A stretch of DNA of 8,132 nt from an uncultured Bacteroidota bacterium (GCA_913056475.1 CAJXMS010000093.1:1-8132), one strand, 5' to 3'. Positions 1 to 6,656 are shown, counted from the first letter of the stretch. The notes: generated by a model from the sequence alone, not told the origin. Program-made: numbers and translations.

Positions 1-1
1 C

Positions 2-1099
2 GACCTGATCAAGCAATCCGTAAGCCAGTACGAAAACGATGCCCCCGGTCCGGCCCGAACCAGTGCCCTTACCGCTTATCTGGAAGGGGTAGAGCCCATC
101 GAAATGCAGCTGCGCGCCCATAATGCCCCTCTGGTGGCCCAGATCGAAAGCACCATGGGCGGCATGCGTAGCGCCATCGAAAAAGAAGCAGCTCCTGCGT
201 TGGTACAGGAACGTGCCACGCAGAGCATAGAGCTGCTGCAAGAGGCTCAGCAAAGTATGGAAGCCGATAGTTTTGGTACCGGTTTGGCCTTTATGCTGTC
301 TTCATCCATTATTCTACGAGAAGGGTTAGAAGCCTTTCTGGTCATCATTACTATTCTGGGCATCATCCGGGCTATGAAGCTGCCGCGGGCCGCCCGTTGG
401 GTCCATTTAGGATGGCTCGCTGCCCTGGCTTCCGGGGTAGGACTTTGGTTTGCCGCCGGGCAGCTCTTTACCTTTACGGGTGCCCAGCGAGAGCTAATGG
501 AAGGTTTTATCGCCATCTTTGCGGTAGGGGTCCTGCTTTACGTAGGCTTTTGGATGCACAGCAAATCCCAGGCGGGCCGCTGGCAAGCCTACGTCAAAGA
601 AAAAATTCAAACCCTGGCGCGCCGGGAAAACATGCTGGGCCTGGCCCTGCTTTCCTTCCTGGTGGTTTTTCGGGAAGCTTTTGAAAGTGTGCTCTTCCTC
701 TCGGCCCTCAACCTAGAGGTCGCAGCGGGCGACCAGTGGGCCTTCACTTCTGGCATCGTGGCTGCCTTCATTGCCCTCTTCGTGATCTCTGTGCTTCTGC
801 TGCGCTACAGCAAAAAAATACCCATCCCCAAGCTATTTAAGTACAGTGCCATGGTCATCTCTTTCTTGGCGGTGATTTTAGCCGGAAAAGGGATCCATGC
901 CCTACAAGAAGCCGGCAGTGTGAGCATTTCCGTGCTCCCCGCGCACTTTAGTATCGACGCGTTGGGCATTTACGCCACCTGGGAAACGCTCATCGCCCAA
1001 GCGGCTATCCTGCTGCTGGTTTTCATCCTTTGGAACGTAAGCCAGCGTAAGGCCCTGCCCGTACAGAAGCAAAAGCCGACTGCTGCTTCTCAGGCTTAA
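2..1099 (+). CDS. FTR1-family iron permease, 5'-truncated by the window edge
   Basis: This is an integral membrane permease of the FTR1/EfeU type, which in this family moves ferric iron across the cytoplasmic membrane. The frame is open from position 2, so the true start lies to the left; the ATG at 104 is internal. Two signature motifs are visible: REGLE at nt 317-331 in the first membrane segment and REAFE at nt 671-685 in the fourth, a RExxE form with Ala in place of the usual Gly. About seven hydrophobic segments follow the first 90 or so codons, as expected for FTR1. A conserved-looking GKGIHALQEAG lies before the last segment. The soluble part before REGLE contains AYLEGVEPIE and predicted helices. 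It resembles the periplasmic domain of larger cytochrome c/FTR1 fusion permeases, so a heme-binding or other extracellular module may precede it (inference). The stop is TAA at 1097-1099. Family assignment is confident; the full architecture is unknown. Confidence 0.93.
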   Translation, partial: DLIKQSVSQYENDAPGPARTSALTAYLEGVEPIEMQLRAHNAPLVAQIESTMGGMRSAIEKEAAPALVQERATQSIELLQEAQQSMEADSFGTGLAFMLSSSIILREGLEAFLVIITILGIIRAMKLPRAARWVHLGWLAALASGVGLWFAAGQLFTFTGAQRELMEGFIAIFAVGVLLYVGFWMHSKSQAGRWQAYVKEKIQTLARRENMLGLALLSFLVVFREAFESVLFLSALNLEVAAGDQWAFTSGIVAAFIALFVISVLLLRYSKKIPIPKLFKYSAMVISFLAVILAGKGIHALQEAGSVSISVLPAHFSIDALGIYATWETLIAQAAILLLVFILWNVSQRKALPVQKQKPTAASQA

Positions 1100-1373
1100 A
1101 TAGGGTCTGCCTGTTAAGTCCGATCGCTTCGCTACGCCTGCCAAGAAATGCTCAGCCTGCCAGGGGTAGAACAGGGCTTTTTGAAGCTACGCAAACCCCG
1201 CTGGCCCACCTTCTAGAACAGCCACTCGACGGCAGGGACAAATACTTAGCAGTGCATAAAGCCATTCGGTAGGGCTGACGTTCCTCCCAATTTTTCCCCA
1301 AGCGGGCCATTTAAATTCTTAGCTCTAAAGAACTATTTACCTTGCTTACCCTTACTATAACTAAAATTGCGTG
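1100..1373. other. Intergenic region between permease and kelch genes
   Basis: I see no convincing gene in these 274 bases. They contain a weak terminator candidate (1154-1182) and three loose copies of GCCTGyyAAG-like sequence (starting at 1109, 1136 and 1155). The last 60 bases are A/T-rich and presumably hold the promoter of the downstream gene. I found no TTTG/TAnnTTTG pair with correct spacing there. Confidence 0.5.
1154..1182 (+). terminator. Weak candidate intrinsic terminator after the permease gene
   Basis: AGCCTG at 1154-1159 can pair with CAGGGCT at 1172-1178 if one G is bulged. The stem is followed by a run of five T (1178-1182). It lies 55 bases after the permease stop codon and is the only hairpin with a T-run in this gap. 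The stem is short and imperfect, so this is tentative. Confidence 0.28.
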
Positions 1374-2561
1374 ATGAGATTTCTACTTATTCTCCTTACG
1401 GGCCTCACCATCCTAAGCCCTTTACAGGCCCAGCAATGGACGAAAATGGCCAACATCCCCCAGGGCCGACATCACCCCGTTACCTGGGGCATAAATGGCG
1501 TCGGTTACATGGTGACCGGAACAAACGCCCAAAACAATCCCACCAAAACATTTTACACCTACAACCCGCAAACCGACCGCTGGAACTACGAAGGCTTGTT
1601 TCCCGGCACCGAACGCAGCTTTGCCATTGGCACGGTTTATAAAGGCAAAGGTTACCTGGGCTTTGGCGCCAGCCAAACCCGTTATCTCAACGACCTATGG
1701 GAGCACGATCCCCCCACAGATAGCTGGAACCAGCTGGCTTCCTGTCCCTGCGCCGGACGGCGGCATCCCTCTTTCGTGGCCAGTAATGATGCCATTTACG
1801 TAGGTCTGGGCGATGGAGCGCAGGGCAACTATGACGATTGGTGGAAGTACGATATGAAAGCCGACAGCTGGCGTAGTATCCCCGATTTACCGGGGGCCGG
1901 CCGGCACCACCCCTTCCAGTTTGTGGTAAATGGCCAGGTATACGCCGGCATGGGACACGCCGGGCAGGTGATATTTGATGACTGGTACCGGCTGGATACT
2001 GCCACCGATACCTGGACCCAAATGGACGACTTCCCCGGAGAAGCACGGGTAGCCGGAACCCAATTTAACCACGCCCAGCAGGGGTACGTCCTTAGTGGCG
2101 ACGGGGATAATCACAGTTACATGTCCACCGGAGAGTTTTGGCGGTACAACGATAGCACGGATACCTGGACTCAGCTTACCGCTCACCCGGGCGTAAGCCG
2201 CTGGGCACCTGGCTCCTTCGTTTTAAACGATGAGGTTTATCTCATAGGCGGCCTCAATCGTCAAACCCGATCGTTGGCCTCCAGCATTTACAAGTATCCC
2301 CTGCCCAGCACCGTAAGTCTGAAAGAAACCACGCAGGAGCCATTTACCCTTTACCCCAATCCCACTCAAGGGAGCATGACCATCCAAGCCGAAAGGAAAT
2401 TTGACGCGCTTACCCTGATCAACAGTACCGGCGTAAAAGTCTTTCAAAAAAAGGGGACCTTCACCAAAGTAGACCTGGGCTCTTTAAGCCCCGGAATTTA
2501 TCTGGCCCAGCTACGCTATCAAGGGACCCTTCTGGGCCAACAAAGAATTTTGAAAAGATAG
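1374..2561 (+). CDS. Secreted kelch-repeat beta-propeller protein with T9SS type A sorting domain
   Basis: A 395-residue exported protein of kelch/galactose-oxidase-like propeller type. Residues 1-19 form a Sec signal peptide with cleavage likely after LQA and before QQW. Six tryptophans in a (T/A)D(R/S/T)W-type context occur at residues 22, 70, 118, 166, 214 and 265. Five of the six intervals between blades are visible this way, four of them exactly 48 residues, with Gly-rich strands such as YVGLGDG, YAGMG and YLIGG between them. This indicates about six blades. The C-terminal 75 residues match a T9SS type A sorting domain: FTLYPNPTQGSMTI, then LINSTGVKVF, LSPGIYLAQL and a basic end, ILKR. 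The domain would route the protein through the outer membrane and then be removed or used for surface attachment. A GTG at 1371 is directly in front of the ATG at 1374; I chose ATG because it gives a standard signal peptide. No Shine-Dalgarno sequence is visible. Ligand or enzymatic activity is not evident. The gene is closed by a strong terminator, so it is probably transcribed alone. Confidence 0.9.
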   Translation: MRFLLILLTGLTILSPLQAQQWTKMANIPQGRHHPVTWGINGVGYMVTGTNAQNNPTKTFYTYNPQTDRWNYEGLFPGTERSFAIGTVYKGKGYLGFGASQTRYLNDLWEHDPPTDSWNQLASCPCAGRRHPSFVASNDAIYVGLGDGAQGNYDDWWKYDMKADSWRSIPDLPGAGRHHPFQFVVNGQVYAGMGHAGQVIFDDWYRLDTATDTWTQMDDFPGEARVAGTQFNHAQQGYVLSGDGDNHSYMSTGEFWRYNDSTDTWTQLTAHPGVSRWAPGSFVLNDEVYLIGGLNRQTRSLASSIYKYPLPSTVSLKETTQEPFTLYPNPTQGSMTIQAERKFDALTLINSTGVKVFQKKGTFTKVDLGSLSPGIYLAQLRYQGTLLGQQRILKR

Positions 2562-2590
2562 AAGCCTGCTTCTTTTAGTCCATAAACTAA

Positions 2591-2624
2591 ACCGCCCACG
2601 GCCGCTGTCTGGGCGGTTTTTTTT
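2591..2624 (+). terminator. Strong rho-independent terminator after the kelch gene
   Basis: ACCGCCCA (2591-2598) pairs perfectly with TGGGCGGT (2610-2617) around an 11-nt loop. The pairing is followed by eight consecutive T (2617-2624). It begins 29 bases after the kelch stop codon and separates that gene from the MuiA-like gene. Confidence 0.92.
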
Positions 2625-2710
2625 GCTCAAACCTTATCTGTGCCCCCCAGCGTAGCTTGCCGTAAGAAAGCAAGAAAAAACGCGTTACTCCTCTAAACTC
2701 CCGCTTTATT

Positions 2711-4285
2711 ATGGCCTATCGAAATCACTGGCTCTTCTTCTTTTTCTTCCTAAGCCTGAGCTGCTTGCAGGCAGCGGATACCCTTCGCATCCCCAGTTCC
2801 ATCCACACCGTACTGCTTTACGCCGGGCAAGCGGAAGTAAAGCGAACCGTCAGCGGGCAAGCAGAAGCGGGCCATTACTGGATCAAGGTACCACGCATCA
2901 GCTCCCGGGCCGATGCGCGCTCCGTACGCGTGGAAACCCCCTCCGATGTGCGGCTCAATAAGGTAGCTCTGTTCCGGGAGGGCACACTAAGGCCGCAGGA
3001 CTTTCCACGGCTTCAAAAAGCCATCGCCCAGGTAGAAAAAAGAAAGGAAAGTATACACCAGGTTCGGGCACGGATCGAGGGTGTTCAGGCCCAAATGGAG
3101 GTGCTCCGCGCCAACCAGCGGCAGGATTTCAACAGCACCGCCCAGCTGGAACAACGCGCCGCCTTTTATGCCCAAAAAATGACTGCGCTCCAAAAACAAG
3201 CTTTAGACTTGCAAGAAGCACTCCGCAAAGCCCAGCAAGCAAAGCAAAAGCAAGAAAAACAGCTTCAAAACCTCCGCCAGGAGCTGGAAAACCAGGCGGG
3301 CTACTGGCTCCTCCAGGTGGAAATGGCCCGCACCGGTAAATTTTCCCTGGAACTGCAATACCGGGTATCCGGCGCCTACTGGGAAAGCGAATACCAGGCC
3401 ACCCGAATAAAGGGAAAAGACTCCCTGGAATTGACCCACAAGGCCCTTATTCACCAAAATACGGGAGTCCCCTGGCAAGAAGTAAAGCTCTCCCTGGCCC
3501 TGGGGGCTCCTTTGCAAGGCAGCGAATTGCCCGAGCTGCCCCCTTTCTATATTGAGGAGCCCAAGCCTATAGCGCGAAACCGGGCTCAACCATCTTCCTC
3601 CGCTGTAAGCGTAGCGTCCGATGTAATGAATATGAAGGTATATGAGGGCCAAAAAAGCGCACCTTTTCTCCAGGAAAAAGGCATTTTCCGGGTTTTTAAA
3701 CTCCGCTCACCCGTAAGCCTGGGGCTGGAAAACCCAGGTGAAACTTGCACCCTCCGCCGCTACACCCTGCCGGCGGCCTACCGCTACGAAAGCCATCCTG
3801 CCATACGGCCTGCTGCTTTCCTCCAAGCGCGTATTACGGGCTTCGCCGGCTTGCCCCTGCCCGCTGGGGAAGTAAATCGCTTTAATGGCCACACCTACGT
3901 GGGCCGTCATCACTGGGCGCCTCGCCTAAGCCAAGACACCCTCAGCCTATCGCTGGGCCGGGATGCAGACGTGCAGGTAAACCGCCAGGAAGCGGAGCGC
4001 TTTACCAATTACAAGGTATTGGGGCAGAAAAAAGAGATAACCCACCAACATACCATCACCGTTCAGAACGACAAAAGCCACCCCATAGAGCTCCTACTGC
4101 GTGAACGCATCCCCGTTTCCCGCACGGAAAAGGTAAACGTAGAACGGCTGGACTCAGGCGGCCGCTGGAATAAAGAAAAGGGGCACCTAATCTACCAAAT
4201 AGAACTGGCCCCCGGTGAAAAGAAGACTTTACGGCCCGGCTACCGGGTCACTGCCCCTAAAGATTTCCCCCTGCACTTGCCCTAA
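2711..4285 (+). CDS. Exported MuiA-like protein (DUF4140/DUF4139)
   Basis: A 524-residue protein matching the mucoidy inhibitor MuiA family layout; the molecular function of this family is not established. Residues 1-21 are a signal peptide with a long Phe-rich core and cleavage near LQA/AD. Residues 31-95 form the N-terminal beta domain (DUF4140-like), with IHTVLLYAGQAEVKRTV at its start. Residues 98-195 are a Gln/Lys/Glu-rich coiled coil. A C-terminal beta-rich DUF4139-like domain covers about 215-515. Its landmarks are YRVSGAYWESEY (217-228), the LSLGRDADVQVNRQ stretch (413-426), and ITVQNDKSHPIELLLRERIPVS (448-470) followed by a short VNVE strand. A Ser/Pro-rich linker (about 285-305) interrupts the C-terminal domain, which is common in this family. 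Cys18 is not in a good lipobox (Ser at -3), so a soluble periplasmic or exported protein is more likely than a lipoprotein. It is preceded by a terminator and converges on the next gene. Family assignment is good; the role in the envelope is unknown. Confidence 0.88.
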   Translation: MAYRNHWLFFFFFLSLSCLQAADTLRIPSSIHTVLLYAGQAEVKRTVSGQAEAGHYWIKVPRISSRADARSVRVETPSDVRLNKVALFREGTLRPQDFPRLQKAIAQVEKRKESIHQVRARIEGVQAQMEVLRANQRQDFNSTAQLEQRAAFYAQKMTALQKQALDLQEALRKAQQAKQKQEKQLQNLRQELENQAGYWLLQVEMARTGKFSLELQYRVSGAYWESEYQATRIKGKDSLELTHKALIHQNTGVPWQEVKLSLALGAPLQGSELPELPPFYIEEPKPIARNRAQPSSSAVSVASDVMNMKVYEGQKSAPFLQEKGIFRVFKLRSPVSLGLENPGETCTLRRYTLPAAYRYESHPAIRPAAFLQARITGFAGLPLPAGEVNRFNGHTYVGRHHWAPRLSQDTLSLSLGRDADVQVNRQEAERFTNYKVLGQKKEITHQHTITVQNDKSHPIELLLRERIPVSRTEKVNVERLDSGGRWNKEKGHLIYQIELAPGEKKTLRPGYRVTAPKDFPLHLP

Positions 4286-5829
4286 GGTTTTAGCCGTACC
4301 AAGCGAAAGGTCTTGAGCCGCACGCCGCGTGGGGTGTATAAATTGAGCAAATAAGCCCCTGGCCCCGGAAGCGATAAGTGTTGACGGCCCGGCATAATCC
4401 GCACGGTCCGGAGCTTTTGCCCACTGAGGTCCAGCAGGGTTATGTACAGCCGCTTATTACTTTGCACGTACAAAGGCCCCCGGCCCCGGGTGGGATGAAG
4501 CCACACCCGCGTCTGCCGGGTCAGATACTGATCGGTGGTATCGAGAACCGGTTCTGCTTCCGGCTGGGGGATATTTTGGCGGAGTAGCCAAAGGTGGAAG
4601 TACTGGTAGCCGCCCAGGCGTAAGCCGCCCGCACCAAAAAGGCTGTCGCAAGCGCCCGCTTTTACCCCGCCCGTATCCTCGCCCGAAGTATGGGCCCTTT
4701 GCCACTTCTGAAAGTAGGTGTTTTCCAACCTATCCAGACCTACGGTATCCGGGAAAGCCCGTAGATCGTTGCCCTGGCCGCCTTCGGCAAAATGACGGAA
4801 GCCCCCTTTTGCTACGGCGGCACAATTGCCCACCACGCTATCCGCACAGGGCAGGCGCTGCCCGAAATAGTCATACTCCCAATCGTAAGGCTTGCGAAAA
4901 GGACTGCCTACGTAGGCGGCAAAGAGGGGCCAAAGCTCTTGCCGTGCCCCACTCTGGCTGTAGAGCGCCAAATCCTGACACCAGCGCTCCCAGGTGTATT
5001 CCAGGTTCCAGAAATAATGCACATAAAAAAGCCGCTCACTTTCAGCGGCCACTTGCCGTGCCTGAAGCACCGGGGGAAAGCGCCGGGCAAAAGCCCGCGG
5101 CTGGCACCGCAAACGATGGTACACCTCTCGCCGGATGGGGGCGGCCGCGTGGCATTGCCCCAAGGAATCCAGCCCCCGGAGTAAGCTCAAAAAAGTGGTG
5201 TAAGCAGTTTCCCGGTGGTAACTGGTAATGGAGCGCCCCGACGGCAAGACCATCCGTAGGTAGGCATCATTCCAGTACACGTATTCCGTGGTGAAAGCAT
5301 CGATAAGCGGCGCTCCCTGGGTTTTCTCGTTAAGCCGGTAGGCGCGGGCAGCCATACGGAGCATAGCCGCGCCTATCCCGGGAAGGGAAGGAAGGGTATC
5401 AATTCCAGGCAAGCGGTCTGTGGGAGAAGCCGTATCAGGAAAATAAGCCCAAGCGGAGCGATCCAGCACCACCCCCGTTTCCAAGTGCGGCTGAGCCCGT
5501 TTAAGGGCCCGCACTAGCTTGGTGAAATGCTCTGTTCGCGCGCTATCCGCCAGTACCCGCGGCATGCCGTAAAAAGTGAGGTAATCGAGGTCAAATCGCT
5601 CCACCTGCTTCTGCAGATCAGCCTGAAAAGCCTCCCAGATACGCTCCCGTCCGGCCAGAGCGCTATCGATGAGGGAGGCCACAAAGGGCACATAGGCCCC
5701 CCGCTGCCCAGGGACTTCAGCCATCGCTACGTTTGCGGTCCGTCCGCTGGACTGGGCCCACCCCGGAGTAGTCAAGACGCAGGCAGCCACCACCAGAAAC
5801 GCCTGCCAAAGTAAACTCGCCCCGGTCAT
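4282..5829 (-). CDS. Secreted protein of unknown function with degenerate T9SS-like C-terminal domain
   Basis: I do not recognise the main domain of this 515-residue protein. Residues 1-25 look like a signal peptide ending in GWA/QS, though its N-region has no Lys or Arg. The body alternates strand-like and helix-like stretches: DLDYLTFYGM (80-89), a helix at about 100-114, ETGVVLDRS (117-125), DAFTTEYVYWN (177-187), a helix at about 206-224, LFYVHYFWN (267-275) and ELWPLFAAYVG (298-308). This is compatible with a (beta/alpha)-barrel, but that is inference only. Six Cys lie in the body (226, 242, 284, 328, 336, 394), which could matter for disulfides. The last 75 residues resemble a type A sorting domain (RVWLHPTRGRGPLYV, then LLDLSGQKLRTV, PGPGAYLLNL and a basic end, LVRLKP), with LHPT in place of the usual YPNP. 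The gene starts 7 nt after the DinB gene, with no Shine-Dalgarno sequence, so it is probably translated from the same mRNA. Its stop overlaps the convergent MuiA-like stop. Confidence 0.8.
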   Translation of the reverse strand: MTGASLLWQAFLVVAACVLTTPGWAQSSGRTANVAMAEVPGQRGAYVPFVASLIDSALAGRERIWEAFQADLQKQVERFDLDYLTFYGMPRVLADSARTEHFTKLVRALKRAQPHLETGVVLDRSAWAYFPDTASPTDRLPGIDTLPSLPGIGAAMLRMAARAYRLNEKTQGAPLIDAFTTEYVYWNDAYLRMVLPSGRSITSYHRETAYTTFLSLLRGLDSLGQCHAAAPIRREVYHRLRCQPRAFARRFPPVLQARQVAAESERLFYVHYFWNLEYTWERWCQDLALYSQSGARQELWPLFAAYVGSPFRKPYDWEYDYFGQRLPCADSVVGNCAAVAKGGFRHFAEGGQGNDLRAFPDTVGLDRLENTYFQKWQRAHTSGEDTGGVKAGACDSLFGAGGLRLGGYQYFHLWLLRQNIPQPEAEPVLDTTDQYLTRQTRVWLHPTRGRGPLYVQSNKRLYITLLDLSGQKLRTVRIMPGRQHLSLPGPGAYLLNLYTPRGVRLKTFRLVRLKP

Positions 5830-5836
5830 AAAACGG

Positions 5837-6343
5837 CTACGCCATATGGCGGGTTACAACCTGCTGATGATGACGAGCGTGTCCCGCCATAATATAGGCC
5901 ATGCTCCGCACCGTAAGGGGGCCTTTTTGGAGCCGCCCCTGGTGCCGTAAATCGCTTTCCGAAAAGCTATGAAAAAGGAGAACGCCTGCCTGCCGCACGG
6001 CCGCCCACTCTTCCAAAAGGAGTGCGTAGCTGGTCTGCACCGGTTCAGTGGCGCGCGCATAAGCTTCGTGGTCGTACTCAGGCAGGGGCCTTCCGTCTTC
6101 GCGGGCTACCTGCAAAGCGCGGCACTGGAAGATCCGTTCCGTATCAATGATATGCTGCACCAGAGTGAGGAGATTCCACTTACCGGCTGCGTAGGGCTGC
6201 TCGGGCTGGCCTTGATCTCGCCAGAAAGGCAGGTTTTGTTGCCAGCGCTGCGCCAGCAGCGCCCCCGGTGGTAAGTCTTCCTCCACTAAGGACAAGTAAG
6301 GATGGTACCAGGCGGGCATTTCTTCAGGGGAGGGACGGTGCAT
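5837..6343 (-). CDS. DinB-superfamily protein (DinB_2, putative metal-dependent enzyme)
   Basis: A 168-residue cytosolic four-helix-bundle protein of the DinB/YfiT superfamily. Members bind a divalent metal through three His; characterised relatives include bacillithiol S-transferases and mycothiol-dependent enzymes, but the substrate cannot be read from this sequence. Visible marks are YAAGKWNLLTLVQHIIDTER (51-70) with metal ligand His64, FQCRALQVAREDGRPLPEYD (72-91), and MAGHARHHQQVV (152-163) with the HxxxH pair His155/His159. Length is normal for the family. There is no signal peptide. The ATG at 6343 lies about 34 nt downstream of the start expected from a Bacteroidota-type promoter. A secreted protein of unknown function follows 7 nt after its stop. 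The name DinB reflects fold ancestry only; a role in DNA damage is not implied. Confidence 0.9.
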   Translation of the reverse strand: MHRPSPEEMPAWYHPYLSLVEEDLPPGALLAQRWQQNLPFWRDQGQPEQPYAAGKWNLLTLVQHIIDTERIFQCRALQVAREDGRPLPEYDHEAYARATEPVQTSYALLLEEWAAVRQAGVLLFHSFSESDLRHQGRLQKGPLTVRSMAYIMAGHARHHQQVVTRHMA

Positions 6344-6383
6344 AAAAGCGTATTTTTAGAGCCTTGATGGGCCTCATTTTGCA

Positions 6384-6415
6384 CAAATATCGGCGCTGCC
6401 GTCCTACCGGACAAA
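6384..6415 (-). promoter_or_regulatory. Bacteroidota-type promoter candidate for the DinB gene
   Basis: On the minus strand TTTG (6415-6412) is followed by a 20-nt spacer and GATATTTG (6391-6384). The Bacteroidota primary sigma factor consensus is TTTG at -33 and TAnnTTTG at -7, with about 19-21 nt between. The -33 box is perfect and the -7 box matches five of six defined bases. The distance to the DinB start codon (6343) leaves a leader of about 35 nt. Confidence 0.6.
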
Positions 6416-6474
6416 TGTGATCCCCCCCGCCGGTATTGCTACGGCCCTAAGCAAGACGGCCCCATCTCTGAGAT

Positions 6475-6526
6475 TTTTCCGGCCCCCGCCGGCTTACCGC
6501 CGGGGCGGGAAACTTATCCCGGAAAA
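6475..6526. repeat. Extended imperfect stem-loop (inverted repeat)
   Basis: TTTTCCGG at 6475-6482 is the exact reverse complement of CCGGAAAA at 6519-6526. Between them, 6483-6493 pairs with 6499-6509 in nine of eleven positions around a TTACC loop, with CCGGC/GCCGG at the tip. Nine unpaired bases (6510-6518) remain on the 3' side. It lies upstream of the dehydrogenase and upstream of the DinB promoter, and has no T-run typical of a terminator on the plus strand. It could be an operator dyad, an mRNA leader structure or a small repeat element; I cannot choose. Confidence 0.5.
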
Positions 6527-6656
6527 CGCGGGCCCGTCATTAAGCCGGTCCAGGCCGCTCGCAGCCGGGAAACACATTTGGCCGATGAGGCCTAAAAAAG
6601 GAAAGGGATAAATGGGCTGCGCAAAAAACCCTACTTTCGCCGGAAAACCCGAAAAT

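Larger units (their letters stand above)
6344..6656. other. Divergent intergenic region between the DinB and aldehyde dehydrogenase genes
   Basis: These 313 bases separate two divergent genes. They contain a promoter candidate for the DinB gene (6384-6415), a stem-loop (6475-6526), and repeated CGGGAAAC (6506-6513, 6566-6573) and CCGGAAAAC (6519-6527, 6640-6648) boxes. A purine-rich AAAGGAAAGGG stretch lies just before an in-frame ATG at 6612. I could not find a well-spaced Bacteroidota promoter for the dehydrogenase. The 64-codon reading frame at 6417-6611 has no protein-like features. Confidence 0.6.

Noticed and set aside
1109..1164. Three GCCTG-containing near-repeats after the permease gene
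   Set aside because: Only 8-10 bases are shared, spacing is irregular (27 and 19) and there is no palindromic structure, so it is not a CRISPR or a clear repeat array.
1371..1373. GTG start for the kelch gene
   Set aside because: The ATG immediately after it gives the same signal peptide and is the commoner start. The difference is one residue.
2762..2764. Possible lipoprotein cysteine (Cys18) in the MuiA-like protein
   Set aside because: The -3 position is Ser, not Leu/Val/Ile, and a normal signal peptidase I site follows at LQA/AD.
3203..3652. 149-codon minus-strand frame inside the MuiA-like gene
   Set aside because: It is antisense to a gene with clear DUF4139 motifs and has no features of its own.
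5969..6274. 101-codon plus-strand frame opposite the DinB gene
   Set aside because: The DinB frame has conserved His ligands and family motifs; the opposite frame shows none.
6417..6611. 64-codon plus-strand frame in the divergent intergenic region
   Set aside because: The translation is rich in Pro/Arg/Ser with no domain. The frame spans the stem-loop and ends just before the alternative ALDH7 start, so it looks like chance.
6632..6639. TACTTTCG as a -7 box for the ALDH7 gene
   Set aside because: It has one mismatch to TAnnTTTG and no TTG or TTTG 19-21 nt upstream. It would also leave a leader of only about 10 nt before 6657.
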